The notes: a model not told the origin generated them from the sequence alone. A stretch of 64,000 nt of DNA from Glaciimonas sp. (GCA_012927585.1 JABBOY010000035.1:124001-188000); one strand, 5' to 3'; positions 28,464-39,164 are shown, counted from the stretch's first letter. A program made the numbers and translations.

Positions 28464-29612
28464 TTACTCGGTCGCAAAAGCGACCACTGCCCCTGATTGG
28501 GTTTGAAAAATCAAATTCACGCCAGCCACAACCGGGGCGGATAGGATCGCACTCCCGTCAGTGCCAACACGACCTAAAAACGCGCCATTTTCACGAGAAA
28601 GGAAATGTACATAGCCTTGACTGTCTCCTACGACTACAGCGCGCCCAAAGGATGTTGGGGTGGAAAGGCGGCGATTCGCTAGTTTATCGTTACGCCACAT
28701 ATTCAATCCGGCATCACGTGTATACGCCGTCACTGCTCCACGCTCATCGGCAACAAAAACAAAGCGTTCATCTATTCCTATCCCGACATCACTCGATAGC
28801 GATCTAGCCCAACGCGCAGAACCTGTCGACTTATTAAAACACGCTACCTTACCTTGGTAAGCCACCGCACAAACATCTTCGCCGGCTATAACTGGTGTGC
28901 CGGAAATATCTGCTATGCGCTCAAGTTCTGTCGTCCCGCGTGGATCTCCCACTGTAGCCTCCCAGCGCGCGCCGCCGTTATTCAACTCTAAGGCTAACAA
29001 TTTGCCGCCGGGCATACCAACGAAAACGCTCGATCCGTCAATAATTATCCCCGGCGCAGTATGTAGGGTCAAAGAAGGAACTGCTCGTTGTGCAACCCAT
29101 CGACGCAATCCAGTTTCCACATCCAATGCGATAATCCGATTATCGTGACTGCGGACGATTACAAGTTTCTGACCTACTGCGGGCACGGAGAGTACTTCAC
29201 TGGAAGTTTGGGCTTTCCAACGCAATTTTCCATTGGAATCAAATGCTAAAATTACACCTTTTTCGCCTGCTACCACGACTGTATTACCATCGCTGCCAAC
29301 ACCTGCCGTTAATAACATTCCTGCTTTAATGCGCCAAACTGGATTACCCGTGACCGCATCCAAACGTGCAATTGACCCATCTGCGGCAGCGACGAAAACA
29401 TCATTACCGATAACAGCTGGGGAAAAATAAAACATCCCAGCCTTGCCTATTGCCACAGACCAAGTCGGGCGAATGGATAATGTAGGCTGAAAATTCACTA
29501 ACGCTGCTGGTTGGTTTCTTGGCTCCACTTTGCTGGAGAACGGGTTCAACGAAGAGCACCCGGACAACACAGCTACTATGCTGACGCACACAAGCTTAAC
29601 TGCAATTCGCAT
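28464..29612 (-). CDS. bamB: outer membrane assembly lipoprotein BamB
   Basis: BamB is an accessory of the BAM complex that inserts beta-barrel proteins into the outer membrane. The 382-residue protein has a lipoprotein signal with lipobox LSGC near residue 19, followed by PQQ-like beta-propeller repeats (for example [36 protein letters not shown]). It is in the expected yfgM-bamB-der order. Confidence 0.95.
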   Translation of the reverse strand: MRIAVKLVCVSIVAVLSGCSSLNPFSSKVEPRNQPAALVNFQPTLSIRPTWSVAIGKAGMFYFSPAVIGNDVFVAAADGSIARLDAVTGNPVWRIKAGMLLTAGVGSDGNTVVVAGEKGVILAFDSNGKLRWKAQTSSEVLSVPAVGQKLVIVRSHDNRIIALDVETGLRRWVAQRAVPSLTLHTAPGIIIDGSSVFVGMPGGKLLALELNNGGARWEATVGDPRGTTELERIADISGTPVIAGEDVCAVAYQGKVACFNKSTGSARWARSLSSDVGIGIDERFVFVADERGAVTAYTRDAGLNMWRNDKLANRRLSTPTSFGRAVVVGDSQGYVHFLSRENGAFLGRVGTDGSAILSAPVVAGVNLIFQTQSGAVVAFATE

Positions 29613-29627
29613 TATTTCCTCTAATTT

Positions 29628-30278
29628 TTAACCTGCATCCTTAACTGGTGAGCTACCCAACGCGTCCAGTTTCATTTGAATTAATGGGCGTATCGGGCTA
29701 TCTTGCTCTATTTTTTCTAGCGCCAATTTATAGGAGGAACGCGCTGTATCATTTTTATTTTGGGAAACAAGAATATCTCCCTTGCGATCAGCAACCAAAC
29801 CAGAAAACTGTGCAGGAAAGTTTGTTTCTAGTAGCTTTAATGCCTCATCATATGATTTGGTATCCAATAAAATTCCAGAAAGTCGAAGCTTGGCAATAGC
29901 TTTGTATTCTTCATCATTGCCATTATTGGTTGCCCATACCAATTGGGACTTTGCCACTTTCATGTCATTAGCATCAAATGCGCTTTTAGCCGCAGCTAAT
30001 GCACTCATCTGTGCATAAGGAGTCTTGCCAAATTTTATCTGCAAGTCTTCTGCTATGCGCAAAATTTTTACATTATCCCTAGCTACAATCGATTTTTCCA
30101 ACTCGTCATAGAGTAGAGATGCTTGTACTGACTGCTTACGCTGATAGTAATTCCATCCAGACCAGCCCGCATAAATAGCCATAACAACAATGAGGAACCA
30201 AGTTAGCAGGTTACCATATTGACTCCACCAAGCCTTAATTGAGGCTAGTTGCTCTTCTTCTTCGTGATCGTAAGCCAT
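29628..30278 (-). CDS. yfgM: YfgM family tetratricopeptide membrane protein
   Basis: YfgM is an inner-membrane protein with a periplasmic TPR-like domain associated with the SecYEG/PpiD chaperone network. The 216-residue form starting MAYDHEEEEQLASIKAWWSQYG has an acidic cytosolic start, a membrane helix (LLTWFLIVVMAIYAGWSGW) and helical repeats. No ribosome site is visible before this ATG, because the 46 bp upstream is a pentanucleotide repeat. The frame is also open through the repeat to an ATG at 30362 inside hisS, giving a possible 244-residue product. Confidence 0.9.
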   Translation of the reverse strand: MAYDHEEEEQLASIKAWWSQYGNLLTWFLIVVMAIYAGWSGWNYYQRKQSVQASLLYDELEKSIVARDNVKILRIAEDLQIKFGKTPYAQMSALAAAKSAFDANDMKVAKSQLVWATNNGNDEEYKAIAKLRLSGILLDTKSYDEALKLLETNFPAQFSGLVADRKGDILVSQNKNDTARSSYKLALEKIEQDSPIRPLIQMKLDALGSSPVKDAG

Positions 30279-30323
30279 GTGATGTGATGTGATGTGATGT
30301 GATGTGATGTGATGTGATGTGAT
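30277..30323. repeat. pentanucleotide tandem repeat (ATGTG/CACAT), about 9.4 copies
   Basis: The plus strand reads ATGTG repeated without error over 47 bases. It fills the gap between the hisS stop (30325-30327) and the yfgM ATG (30276-30278). In the yfgM frame three units encode ITSHH. Because the unit is not a multiple of three, copy-number change alters the frame of anything translated through it, as in phase-variable loci. Confidence 0.95.
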
Positions 30324-30324
30324 A

Positions 30325-31671
30325 TTAGTGATGATAGTGAATATGCTCGTGATCGTGTTCATCTTCGCCGACTACTTGATCAACTAGATAATCCACTACC
30401 GCATCGAATGTGACCCTAACCTGTTGTTGATCAGTTTCGGCTACACGGAGCGCCTTGATTGCAGCTACCCCGTCATCTACCTCGTCTTTGCCGATAATCA
30501 CAGCGAAAGCCGCCCCGCTTGCATCCGCGCGCTTTATTTGCGACTTAAAACTGTTCACAGAATTGGCAGACGCGCAATGTAGCACAACATCCAAGCCAGC
30601 ATCACGCATTCGCTCTGACAGAACGAACGCTTGCAGCTGCGCATCGTCACCTTGGTGGAGAATATAAACATCGCAATGGTTTGGTGGCAAAAATTCTCCG
30701 CTTGCCTTCATAAGCTCCAGAATGCGCTCAACACCTATTGCAAAACCGCACGCCGGCGTTGGTTTACCGCCGAACACTTCCATTAAAGGATCATATCGGC
30801 CACCGCCACAGACCGTGCCTTGCGCGCCAAGCTGATCAGTCACCCACTCAAACACGGTGCGATTATAGTAGTCCATGCCGCGCACTAGTCGCGTGTTAAC
30901 GGTGAACGGAATACTGTTATGGCGGAGTATCTTTTGCACACCATCGAAATGAGCGCGCGAGGCATCGCCTAAATAATCCAGTAATTTGGGTGCTCCATTC
31001 ACCAATGCTTGCATCGCAGAATTCTTTGTATCGAGTATCCTTAAGGGGTTTGAATACAAACGTTTTTGCGCATCAGTATCAAGCAAATCCGCATTTTTTT
31101 CGAAATACGTTACAAGGTCGACCCGATGTTTATTGCGTTCGTCTGCATCTCCGATTGAGTTCAATTCCAGCCTTATACCTTGTAACCCAAGGTCGTCCCA
31201 AAGGCGCTGGCACAACATGATGAGTTCTGCATCGATGTCGGGGCCAACAAACCCGAGAGCTTCTGCGCCAATCTGGTGAAACTGGCGATAGCGTCCACGT
31301 TGCGGCCTTTCGTGACGAAACATCGGACCTGCATACCACAAGCGTTTCGGGCCATCGTATGTCAGGTTATGCTGCAACGCTGCGCGAACCACGCTTGCAG
31401 TACATTCAGGACGTAGCGTTAGTTGGTCACCATTCATCGAGTCAGTAAAAGAATACATTTCTTTCTCGACTATATCAGTGACATCTCCCAATCCGCGAGA
31501 AAACAAAGCGGTAGGCTCAACGATTGGTGTGCGAATCTGTTGAAAGCCATAACTCTTCAATACCGACTGCACAGTATTTTCAAACAATTCCCAGAGCGGG
31601 GCGTCAATCGGAAGGATGTCATTCATGCCTTTCACGCCAACGATTTTTTCAATTTTTTTATTTTCAGACAT
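30325..31671 (-). CDS. hisS: histidyl-tRNA synthetase
   Basis: HisS charges tRNA-His. The 448-residue class II enzyme has KGMNDILP, motif 2 ([22 protein letters not shown]), the histidine-A signature [16 protein letters not shown], motif 3 (GGGRYDPL... [11 protein letters not shown]) and an anticodon-binding domain. The end is unusual: after [10 protein letters not shown] there is a short acidic and histidine-rich tail ending [10 protein letters not shown]. That tail is encoded beside the pentanucleotide repeat. Confidence 0.96.
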   Translation of the reverse strand: MSENKKIEKIVGVKGMNDILPIDAPLWELFENTVQSVLKSYGFQQIRTPIVEPTALFSRGLGDVTDIVEKEMYSFTDSMNGDQLTLRPECTASVVRAALQHNLTYDGPKRLWYAGPMFRHERPQRGRYRQFHQIGAEALGFVGPDIDAELIMLCQRLWDDLGLQGIRLELNSIGDADERNKHRVDLVTYFEKNADLLDTDAQKRLYSNPLRILDTKNSAMQALVNGAPKLLDYLGDASRAHFDGVQKILRHNSIPFTVNTRLVRGMDYYNRTVFEWVTDQLGAQGTVCGGGRYDPLMEVFGGKPTPACGFAIGVERILELMKASGEFLPPNHCDVYILHQGDDAQLQAFVLSERMRDAGLDVVLHCASANSVNSFKSQIKRADASGAAFAVIIGKDEVDDGVAAIKALRVAETDQQQVRVTFDAVVDYLVDQVVGEDEHDHEHIHYHH

Positions 31672-31719
31672 TCTATTTACACATTTATTAATGGTGGACA
31701 GCCGCTCGAATAATCATAT

Positions 31720-32988
31720 TTAAACAGCAATAGTAGTGTTGCCATAGTGTGTTTTGACATAATCCAGTACGATCGCCTGAAATTCTTCGGCAATGTGATC
31801 ACCACGCAGAGTCACACTCTTTTCGCCATCTACAAAAACAGGGGCAGCGGATGATTCTCCAGTTCCCGGCAGGCTAATACCTATATTTGCATGCTTGGAC
31901 TCACCAGGGCCGTTTACGATACATCCCATAACAGCGACATTCATGCCCTCAACACCAGGATATTCTTTCTTCCATACCGGCATCTGATTGCGCAAATACG
32001 TTTGGATTCCATCAGCCAAATTCTGGAAGACCGTCGAAGTTGTACGTCCGCACCCTGGACATGCGATCACCATCGGAGTAAATTTTCGCATCCCCATTGT
32101 CTGCAAAATTTCCTGTGCCACGATTACTTCTTTGGTGCGGTCTCCACCTGGTTCCGGTGTGAGAGAGATACGAATAGTGTCGCCTATTCCCTCTTGTAGT
32201 AATACAGAAAGCGCTGCAGTAGAGGCGACAATGCCCTTACTCCCCATACCCGCTTCAGTAAGGCCCAAATGAAGCGGATAGTCGCAACGGCGGGCAAGCT
32301 CACGATAGACTGCAATCAGATCCTGCACACCCGAAACTTTACACGACAAGATAATCTGATTACCTGGCAACCCCAGCGTTTCTGCCCGTTGCGCGTTATC
32401 AATGGCAGAAGTAACCAAAGCTTCATACATGACACCACTGGCAGACCAAGGCTCTGATTTTTTAGCATTCTCATCCATGATCCGCGCCAACAATGACTGG
32501 TCCAGGCTTCCCCAATTGACGCCGATACGCACCGGCTTGTCATATTTGCAGGCGGCCTCAATCATTTGCGCAAACTGTGTATCTCGCTTGGCACCCTGCC
32601 CTACGTTTCCAGGGTTGATGCGATATTTTGAAAGCGCCCGCGCGCAATCTGGATAATCGTTTAACAGCGTATGACCGTTATAGTGGAAATCCCCCACCAA
32701 TGGCACGTCAATACCCATCTTATCCAACTGCTCGCGAATTGCCGGTACAGCAGCAGCAGCTTCTGAATTATTAACAGTGATGCGCACTAACTCAGAACCG
32801 GTACGGGCTAAATCCTTGATCTGAATTGCCGTGCCGATTACATCTATGGTGTCAGTGTTAGTCATTGACTGAACCACTACAGGGTGTCCTCCACCGACAA
32901 AAATTTCACGCATCCCATAACGGATGACAGTCGTCCTAGTGTTACGTCGGGAAGCGGGGCCTGATGCTATGGGCGTATTTTTAACCAT
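31720..32988 (-). CDS. ispG: 4-hydroxy-3-methylbut-2-en-1-yl diphosphate synthase (flavodoxin)
   Basis: IspG (GcpE) is the [4Fe-4S] enzyme that converts MEcPP to HMBPP in the methylerythritol phosphate route to isoprenoids. The 422-residue protein has [16 protein letters not shown], an [10 protein letters not shown] barrel strand, and the cluster cysteines in ACPGCGRTT and [11 protein letters not shown]. It lies between rodZ and hisS in the same order as in many betaproteobacteria. Confidence 0.96.
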   Translation of the reverse strand: MVKNTPIASGPASRRNTRTTVIRYGMREIFVGGGHPVVVQSMTNTDTIDVIGTAIQIKDLARTGSELVRITVNNSEAAAAVPAIREQLDKMGIDVPLVGDFHYNGHTLLNDYPDCARALSKYRINPGNVGQGAKRDTQFAQMIEAACKYDKPVRIGVNWGSLDQSLLARIMDENAKKSEPWSASGVMYEALVTSAIDNAQRAETLGLPGNQIILSCKVSGVQDLIAVYRELARRCDYPLHLGLTEAGMGSKGIVASTAALSVLLQEGIGDTIRISLTPEPGGDRTKEVIVAQEILQTMGMRKFTPMVIACPGCGRTTSTVFQNLADGIQTYLRNQMPVWKKEYPGVEGMNVAVMGCIVNGPGESKHANIGISLPGTGESSAAPVFVDGEKSVTLRGDHIAEEFQAIVLDYVKTHYGNTTIAV

Positions 32989-32994
32989 GACTGA

Positions 32995-33924
32995 TTATTT
33001 TAAATTAATCCTGGCAACATTGCCATTGACGCCTGTCTTGGCGTTTAATACCGCACCACGCAAAGTGACGTCCACTCCGGCAACGTTACCGATGGTCAAT
33101 AAAACCGGTTCGCTTATTTCAAATTTTTCGACTTCACCTGTCTTCAGAATTCGGGAGACTGCAGTACTCTTATCGGCTCTTTTGATCTCAATCCAGGAGT
33201 CTTCATGGGCTTGCAGTACTAATTGATTTTTTTCCCCGGCAGCTATAAGTGCTGCCGGGTCTGCGATAACAGGAACATCGGCTTCCTCTTTAACCGCTGT
33301 AATCGGTACTGTTGTCAAAACAGGGGTAATCGCCGAGTCAGCTTTGCTCACTTGCGGAGAAAGCGCCTTCACATCATTCTTTGGAAGGATTGAAATCTTC
33401 CATGGCATCAAAACATCTCGATTAACTGGCGAAGCAACCATCATTTTAGACAAGTCTGGCAACCATTCCATTTTTTGGGCTAACAATGCTGACATAAGTA
33501 GCAGTATCAAAAAAACAATGCCAACGCTCCATTTGGACAAGATGCCATTTCTTTTTCCCATCAAAGGAAATCGACTCTCAGAAAAATTCATAGGAATCGC
33601 CCGACGTAATAGCGGCGCATCTAATTTTGGGACATCCTCTAACTTGATCATTGCCAATAGCGGAGTCACATCCATTTTTAAGCATTTTGCATAGGTACGA
33701 ATAAACCCACGCATAACAACCATCGACGGCAATGCTGCGTAATCATCACTTTCAATAGCAAGAATTTGACGTGGTGAAAGTTTAATTTGATCAGAAACTT
33801 GCTGTATAGACCAACCTAAATCTTGACGTCTACCTGACAAACAAGCTCCGGGTGAATCAATGCAAGTCTTCTGCAACTCGTTCTGAGGCGACTCTTCAAT
33901 AATGTTTTTAAATTGCTCACTCAT
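32995..33924 (-). CDS. rodZ: RodZ-like helix-turn-helix membrane protein
   Basis: RodZ links MreB to the membrane and supports cell shape. The protein has an N-terminal HTH (SGRRQDLGWSIQQVSDQIKLSPRQILAIESDDYAALPS... GFIRTYAKCL), one membrane span (SVGIVFLILLLMSALLAQ) and a C-terminal DUF4115-type beta domain (QLVLQAHEDSWIEIKRADKS). GGGG lies 6 bp before the ATG at 33924; another ATG is directly upstream. The start overlaps the pilW stop by several bases, indicating coupling. The central linker is Val/Pro/Ala-rich and periplasmic. Confidence 0.88.
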   Translation of the reverse strand: MSEQFKNIIEESPQNELQKTCIDSPGACLSGRRQDLGWSIQQVSDQIKLSPRQILAIESDDYAALPSMVVMRGFIRTYAKCLKMDVTPLLAMIKLEDVPKLDAPLLRRAIPMNFSESRFPLMGKRNGILSKWSVGIVFLILLLMSALLAQKMEWLPDLSKMMVASPVNRDVLMPWKISILPKNDVKALSPQVSKADSAITPVLTTVPITAVKEEADVPVIADPAALIAAGEKNQLVLQAHEDSWIEIKRADKSTAVSRILKTGEVEKFEISEPVLLTIGNVAGVDVTLRGAVLNAKTGVNGNVARINLK

Positions 33925-34717
33925 CATATGCCCCGCGTTTATATGCAGCATATTCAGGTGAGTCAACATAGCGGCGACGCAATTGTGTCGCTAGGCTGCT
34001 TTCAGCGGCACGATCTCCTAATTTATGTTCAACTTTTATCGCCAGCCATAAAACTTCAGTTGTCAGCATGTCGGCTTTAATAGCACGTGAAATGTAAAAA
34101 CGGGAACGCTCATAATCTCCGTGATTAAAGTAAATACTTGCCAAATTAACCGTGACACTGAGATTATCTGGTTCAATTTTGAATGCCTGCAGGAAATACT
34201 TCTCCGCGGCATTTTGCTCATTTAATTTAAGACTGCACACTCCTGCGTTATGCAAAGCTTTTGCGGGAGATTGATAAGAACGACTCTTGAGCGCAGCTTC
34301 AAAATAAGAGATCGACTGATTCTCGCGCCCGCTTTGACACAAAAACCAACCATAGTTATTACTTAAGTCAGGACTATTAGGCGCAAGTTTAATTGCCCTC
34401 AAAAAATTTTCTTCAGCAAGAGGCATTTGATCCATTTCCATATAGATCAATGCACGCATGCTGTATGCGTCAGCAAAATCGGGGTCCGCTACCAGCGCCT
34501 GCTTGACCTCATCCAGCGCGACTTCCAACTGGTGTTGTTGATAATAGCCAACAGCCAATTGCAATCTGATATTAGCTCTTTTCTGATTACTGGTTTGATC
34601 CGAGCTAGTGGGTAACTCTGCCAACGATCCAGCAGATTGGCTTGATGCACAACCGAAAAAAGACAGGACGATTAACAGAAAAAAAACTCGAAACAAGCCA
34701 TGCCAAGCTATGTTCAC
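33917..34717 (-). CDS. pilW: type IV pilus biogenesis lipoprotein PilW/PilF
   Basis: PilW (PilF) is an outer-membrane lipoprotein pilotin needed to assemble the PilQ secretin. The 266-residue protein has a lipoprotein signal (LSFFGCASS) and several TPR units ([59 protein letters not shown] and so on). Its ATG overlaps the rlmN stop (ATGA). Other pilus genes are not in the window; the rlmN-pilW-rodZ-ispG order is common. Confidence 0.92.
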   Translation of the reverse strand: MNIAWHGLFRVFFLLIVLSFFGCASSQSAGSLAELPTSSDQTSNQKRANIRLQLAVGYYQQHQLEVALDEVKQALVADPDFADAYSMRALIYMEMDQMPLAEENFLRAIKLAPNSPDLSNNYGWFLCQSGRENQSISYFEAALKSRSYQSPAKALHNAGVCSLKLNEQNAAEKYFLQAFKIEPDNLSVTVNLASIYFNHGDYERSRFYISRAIKADMLTTEVLWLAIKVEHKLGDRAAESSLATQLRRRYVDSPEYAAYKRGAYDE

Positions 34718-35883
34718 TGAATAATCTCCACTAAACGGCCAAAATTCTTACCAAATTTTTGCTGGTATTGCGCAATATTCTCCATCCGCTCATTGACGCG
34801 GGTACGATCCTGCACCTCACCAGCCAGTTGGCCACAGGCGGCATCAATATCATCACCCCGAGTTTTGCGAATGGTTGTTACGAGACCTGCATCCATCAAG
34901 ATTTGCGCAAACGCCTTAATCCGTGGGTTCTTTGAGCGAATCAATCCAGATTCTGGAAAAGGATTAAACGGTATCAAATTGAATTTGCAAGATACCGGCC
35001 CCACCTCATTTTGCACTAAGGCAACCAGTTCCCGTGCATGCGCATCGGAGTCATTCACGCCATCGAGCATGCAATACTCAAAAGTGACAAAATCACGTGG
35101 CGCATACTCAAGATAGCGCCGACATGCAGCCATCAACTCGCGCAATGGGTATTTTTTATTTAATGGCACAAGGCCATCCCGCAAGGCATCGTTTGAAGCA
35201 TGCAAAGAAACAGCCAAAGCAACCGGACAATCCTGCGCAAGACGATCAATCATCGGCACTACGCCAGATGTTGACAATGTCACACGTCGACGTGACAAGC
35301 CATATCCGTTATCGTCCAGCATTAACTTTAACGCTGTCACTGTCGGCCCATAATTTAATAGCGGCTCGCCCATCCCCATCATTACGACATTTGTGATCTG
35401 ACGCTCGCCCTTCGGGCCGGGCTCAATACCTTTGGTGCGCCGCAATTCAAACTCTGCCATCCACAATTGCCCGATTATTTCGCCGACCGTAAGATTACGA
35501 CTGAAACCCTGTTTCCCGGTGGAACAAAAGCGACAATTGACTGCGCAACCTGCTTGCGTCGAAATGCACAAAGTGCCGCGATTTTCTTCCGGGATGAATA
35601 CGGTCTCGACTGCATTGCCTTGTCCCACATCCATCAACCACTTTCGCGTTCCATCAACGGAAGTGTGATCGCTAATTATTGCTGGCGCAGCAACCATCGC
35701 ACGCGTAGATAATTTATCCCGCAACGATTTCGCCAAATCGGTCATCGCATCAAAATTACCAACGCCGAATTGATGAATCCAACGCTGCAATTGCTTGGCG
35801 CGAAACGGCTTCTCACCCAACTCACCGCAATAAGCGATAAGTTGCGCAGGATCCAAGTCCAGCAAATTGGTGAGTTGCGTCAT
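34714..35883 (-). CDS. rlmN: 23S rRNA/tRNA (adenine-C2)-methyltransferase RlmN
   Basis: RlmN is a radical-SAM enzyme that methylates A2503 of 23S rRNA and A37 of some tRNAs. The 389-residue protein has a radical-SAM motif CAVNCRFC, a GMGEPLLNY segment, and the conserved cysteines used for methyl transfer ([21 protein letters not shown]). I start it at the ATG at 35883 ([10 protein letters not shown]). It is coupled to pilW. Confidence 0.96.
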   Translation of the reverse strand: MTQLTNLLDLDPAQLIAYCGELGEKPFRAKQLQRWIHQFGVGNFDAMTDLAKSLRDKLSTRAMVAAPAIISDHTSVDGTRKWLMDVGQGNAVETVFIPEENRGTLCISTQAGCAVNCRFCSTGKQGFSRNLTVGEIIGQLWMAEFELRRTKGIEPGPKGERQITNVVMMGMGEPLLNYGPTVTALKLMLDDNGYGLSRRRVTLSTSGVVPMIDRLAQDCPVALAVSLHASNDALRDGLVPLNKKYPLRELMAACRRYLEYAPRDFVTFEYCMLDGVNDSDAHARELVALVQNEVGPVSCKFNLIPFNPFPESGLIRSKNPRIKAFAQILMDAGLVTTIRKTRGDDIDAACGQLAGEVQDRTRVNERMENIAQYQQKFGKNFGRLVEIIQ

Positions 35884-35942
35884 AACATCATTCCATCCAG
35901 TTATTCTCGCGTGAATAAACCCCACGCGAAAAATCACATCAA

Positions 35943-36368
35943 TTAACGCGAATACACATTCAGTGCGGGAAAGTAATAAGCTATTTCCACAGCTGCGGTT
36001 TCAGCTGCATCAGAACCATGCACTGCATTTGCGTCAATAGAATCTGCGAAATCTGCTCGGATCGTGCCTTTTTCAGCTTTTTTAGGGTCGGTTGCACCCA
36101 TCAAGTCGCGATGCGTCAGGATGGCGTTTTCACCTTCCAGGGCCTGAACGATGACAGGGCCGGAAATCATGAAATCAACTAAAGCATTGAAAAAAGGACG
36201 CTCGCGATGCACTGCGTAAAAACCTTCCGCTTCTGCGCGCGACAATTGCATCATGCGGGCAGCAATAATTTTTAGTCCAGCGCTTTCGAAACGCGAATAA
36301 ATTTGACCGATAACATTTTTTGCAACTGCGTCAGGCTTGATAATTGACAGGGTGCGTTCGATTGCCAT
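35943..36368 (-). CDS. ndk: nucleoside diphosphate kinase
   Basis: Ndk equilibrates nucleoside di- and triphosphates. The 141-residue protein has [15 protein letters not shown], the RPFF segment and the active site histidine in [12 protein letters not shown]. It starts the long minus-strand core block and lies 59 bp before rlmN. Confidence 0.97.
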   Translation of the reverse strand: MAIERTLSIIKPDAVAKNVIGQIYSRFESAGLKIIAARMMQLSRAEAEGFYAVHRERPFFNALVDFMISGPVIVQALEGENAILTHRDLMGATDPKKAEKGTIRADFADSIDANAVHGSDAAETAAVEIAYYFPALNVYSR

Positions 36369-36812
36369 CTGTAAAAACTCCAATAAAAATAACGGGTTAG
36401 GATTGGTAGCTGGGATTCCAGCCAGTTGCGGATTTTAACATAAAGCATTCTCGAATAAAAACACGACTTCAGCATCTCCCAGCGTTTCCTCGGAGTTTGT
36501 GAAAATCGTCAAATCTTGCGCAATTGTATGTGAATTTAATATACTCCCGTTATTTTTTACAAAAATCTACAATTACCGCATGTAATTAATGCGATAAAAA
36601 ATAATACACAACCATGTATGTCATGAAAGTTACAAATTCGGCCCATCTAATTTAGATTCTGATTTTGTGTAAAAAAATAATCGCACAGCCCACCACCGAC
36701 AAGTTTTCAATGGAGTTTTTTCTGAATATGATGCCGAAGATAGTCCGGCATGCATGTGCTCCAAATGACTGTCGGTTTAAGCAATAGATGCGAAAAATTT
36801 GGTGCCGTAATT
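36369..36812. other. intergenic region between apbE and ndk
   Basis: This 444-bp AT-rich stretch should hold the ndk promoter and the end of the nos transcript. I see no gene, RNA or strong hairpin. A 25-codon open frame at 36710-36787 lacks a ribosome site. Confidence 0.4.
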
Positions 36813-37835
36813 TTATGGCATAACACGCTTGCGCATGGCTGGCGTCATTTCCACATTTTTGTTGGTGTCAATCAACAAAACTTCTTCCAGCCCCAGGTGC
36901 TCTGCGAACGCTTTCCAATGCAGTGGACCGGCAATAAATAACGGTTTGGAGTTTCCGTCAGAGCGAGTACCTGCATCAGTGCCGCCAGACGTGATGATCG
37001 TGACCGAGGCTACCAGATCAGTGGTTTCTCCTGTTCTCGGGTCAATGATGTGGGGACGACGCTTGCCATCCTTCATGAAATAACGCTGATAATCGCCACT
37101 AGTGCCTATCGCTTCATTGTCATGCAACTCCACGACCGCAACCGTGCCCTCGCCGCGCGGATTTTGAATACCGACTTTCCAGGGATGCGCTCCGGGTTGT
37201 CCTATTGCCAGGAGGTTGCCGCCTATATTGATGAGTGCCGCCTTGACGTGCTCGGCGTGCAGAATTTTGGCTGCCTGATCAAGTGCATATCCTTTGGCAT
37301 ACCCTCCCAAATCCAGCATTACGGCTTTATTGCGGCTGGATATAATGGTGCCGTTATAACTTAGATCGGTCATGCGCGGATTGGCATCGACCCATTGTTT
37401 AATTTCGGCGGGTGACGGCCCATGCGGCGTGATATCACTGCTCTGAAATCCCCACAGTCGAATCAAGCCGCCGATGGCAGGGTTAAACAGATTGTCCGAA
37501 TTTTCTGCCAGGCGGGTTGCCGCCTTCAGCATGCCCACCATTTCAGCGTCAGATTGATAGGGTTCACCACGGGCGATGCTGTCATTGAGCGCTGTTAACG
37601 CACTGGGCTGCCAGGCGTGGAATTTATGGTGCAGCCTGTCGAATTCACGCAATACTTGCGCACCAAGCAGGTTCGCGCGTACTTCCGATTCACCGTAAAT
37701 ACTTATCTTCACCAACGTACCAAACACATTGCCCTGAGTACTGTAAGTCGTTTCAACAGTTTTGTTGGTACAGCCACTCAGTAGCACCAATAACAATGTA
37801 CTGAACAGATAGTGGTAAAAATTACGCTTGATCAT
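36813..37835 (-). CDS. apbE: ApbE-family FAD:protein FMN transferase lipoprotein (NosX-like)
   Basis: ApbE proteins attach FMN from FAD to a threonine of target proteins in the periplasm. The 340-residue protein has a lipobox (LLSGC, C22), the FAD-binding core (FHAWQPSALTALN, GGLIRLWGF, MLDLGGYAKGYALD, INIGGN) and the C-terminal HIIDPRTGE motif. As the last gene of the nos block it is the likely flavinyl transferase for NosR, whose SGAT motif is a classical target. It would then play the NosX role. Confidence 0.92.
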   Translation of the reverse strand: MIKRNFYHYLFSTLLLVLLSGCTNKTVETTYSTQGNVFGTLVKISIYGESEVRANLLGAQVLREFDRLHHKFHAWQPSALTALNDSIARGEPYQSDAEMVGMLKAATRLAENSDNLFNPAIGGLIRLWGFQSSDITPHGPSPAEIKQWVDANPRMTDLSYNGTIISSRNKAVMLDLGGYAKGYALDQAAKILHAEHVKAALINIGGNLLAIGQPGAHPWKVGIQNPRGEGTVAVVELHDNEAIGTSGDYQRYFMKDGKRRPHIIDPRTGETTDLVASVTIITSGGTDAGTRSDGNSKPLFIAGPLHWKAFAEHLGLEEVLLIDTNKNVEMTPAMRKRVMP

Positions 37836-37950
37836 AACGCCTGATTTCAGGGGGTTTTACAAAATAATACGCTGACATCAGTGCGAGGCTAATCTTGCAA
37901 GGACACGAACGGTGCATCTATTTCGGGCAGTAGTTCGAGTCCTTGAATCA

Positions 37951-38409
37951 TCAGCTGGCCTTGCTGACCATGTAATCGACTGCAGCCTTAACATCTTCAT
38001 CCTTCAGGGCCGCATTGCCACCTTTAGGCGGCATCATTCTAATGCCATTGATTGCATTGGTGTGCAGCGTATCAATTCCCTGTGCAATGCGAGGTCCCCA
38101 CAATGCCTTGTCGCCAAATTTCGGCGCGCCTAATACTCCGGCTCCATGACAGGCGACACAAGTGGCGGCATAAATCTGTTCACCCTTGACTAAGTCACCG
38201 GCTGTTGCTGCACTCGCAACAGGAGCTGGCGAAGCAGAAACGGCAGGTGCTGCAGGTTCAGTGGGTGCAACAGGTGCAGGAGCGGCAGGAGCAGTTGCCA
38301 CCGCTGGCGCCGGTGCCGCTGGCGTCGTCTGCGCAGCTGGCGGTGTTTTTTCTCCGCAGCCCGCTATGACAAGAGCAATCGCGAGTGGCAAGAATTTAAG
38401 TGTTTTCAT
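37951..38409 (-). CDS. c-type cytochrome lipoprotein (cytochrome c5 type) of the nos cluster
   Basis: The 152-residue protein has a lipoprotein signal with lipobox AGC (C18), a flexible Ala/Pro-rich linker at about residues 20-70, and one class I cytochrome domain. The haem site is CVACH (84-88), with a likely Met ligand at 125 or 126 (IRMMPPKGG). This fits a membrane-tethered electron shuttle that can swing between a quinol-oxidising partner and a periplasmic reductase. Its place in the nos block suggests a role in passing electrons to NosZ, which is inference. Confidence 0.88.
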   Translation of the reverse strand: MKTLKFLPLAIALVIAGCGEKTPPAAQTTPAAPAPAVATAPAAPAPVAPTEPAAPAVSASPAPVASAATAGDLVKGEQIYAATCVACHGAGVLGAPKFGDKALWGPRIAQGIDTLHTNAINGIRMMPPKGGNAALKDEDVKAAVDYMVSKAS

Positions 38410-38513
38410 GTGTCTATTTTCCAATATTAATTAAAAATTTTCCGATGCAATGCAATACGCTGCACCACGCGTTTAATCATACCAATGTATCTCTGGCAGC
38501 GTACTGATCCGGG

Positions 38514-39164
38514 CTACAAAGATTCAATACGCTCCAGCAGTGGGTCAAGCAACAAAATCTCCAATAGCCCGGAAAAGCTGTGCCAACTATCCAGACTAGG
38601 GCCAACCATTGGGCCAGCCCTTACACCACTGTTTTCATCATGCACATGCAGCGCAAACGTGGTGCAAGCCACATGCATGGGAGCCGTATCCATGCGTAGC
38701 TCTACTTCGCCCCAGCTCCACTTGATGGAATATTCCGCGCCGCTGAAATAACGCACCTCCATCATCAAGCCGGTATCAAAGGAAAGCGTCATGGCATCCT
38801 GCGCCAGGCGCACTGGTTCGACCATGCGTTCTGTGTAGTGTTCCTCAAGCATTTCCTTGAATACCAGATGCAGACATACCGCAGGCGCTATAGTCTCGGC
38901 AGACGGATCACCAAACTGTTCCATCATCTCTGCGCGTGCCTGCATGCGGGTTTGATCGAGAATCAAGGCACTCAGATAATCCTCGTAAGCAGGATGCTCG
39001 CTGATCTCACCATTCTTGATTTTTTCCAGTAAGTCCACTTCACCGTCAACAACATATTGCCGCAAAATTTCCTTGCGCGATTCGCGCAGCATATAGGCTG
39101 TTTTTGCATACAGTGCCTGCAGCGCTTCTACATTCACGGAGTCCATCAAGGCGTCTTGTTGCAT
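38514..39164 (-). CDS. unknown protein encoded within the nos cluster
   Basis: I do not recognise this 216-residue protein. It is acidic, has no signal peptide or membrane span, and appears to have two parts: a helical N-terminal half (LRESRKEILRQYVVDGEVDLLEKI, then LSALILDQTRMQARAEMMEQFG) and a C-terminal half with strand-like stretches (YSIKWSWGEVELRMDTAPMHV). GAGG lies about 7 bp before the ATG at 39164. It sits between nosL and the cytochrome gene and is closely spaced with nosL, so it is probably co-expressed. A cytoplasmic accessory role is possible but unsupported. Confidence 0.6.
   Translation of the reverse strand: MQQDALMDSVNVEALQALYAKTAYMLRESRKEILRQYVVDGEVDLLEKIKNGEISEHPAYEDYLSALILDQTRMQARAEMMEQFGDPSAETIAPAVCLHLVFKEMLEEHYTERMVEPVRLAQDAMTLSFDTGLMMEVRYFSGAEYSIKWSWGEVELRMDTAPMHVACTTFALHVHDENSGVRAGPMVGPSLDSWHSFSGLLEILLLDPLLERIESL

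Noticed and set aside
30277-30323. possible CRISPR array at the short repeats
   Set aside because: The 5-bp units are contiguous with no spacers; this is a simple tandem repeat.
36710-36787. 25-codon open frame before apbE/ndk
   Set aside because: No ribosome site and no similarity to known small proteins; likely chance.
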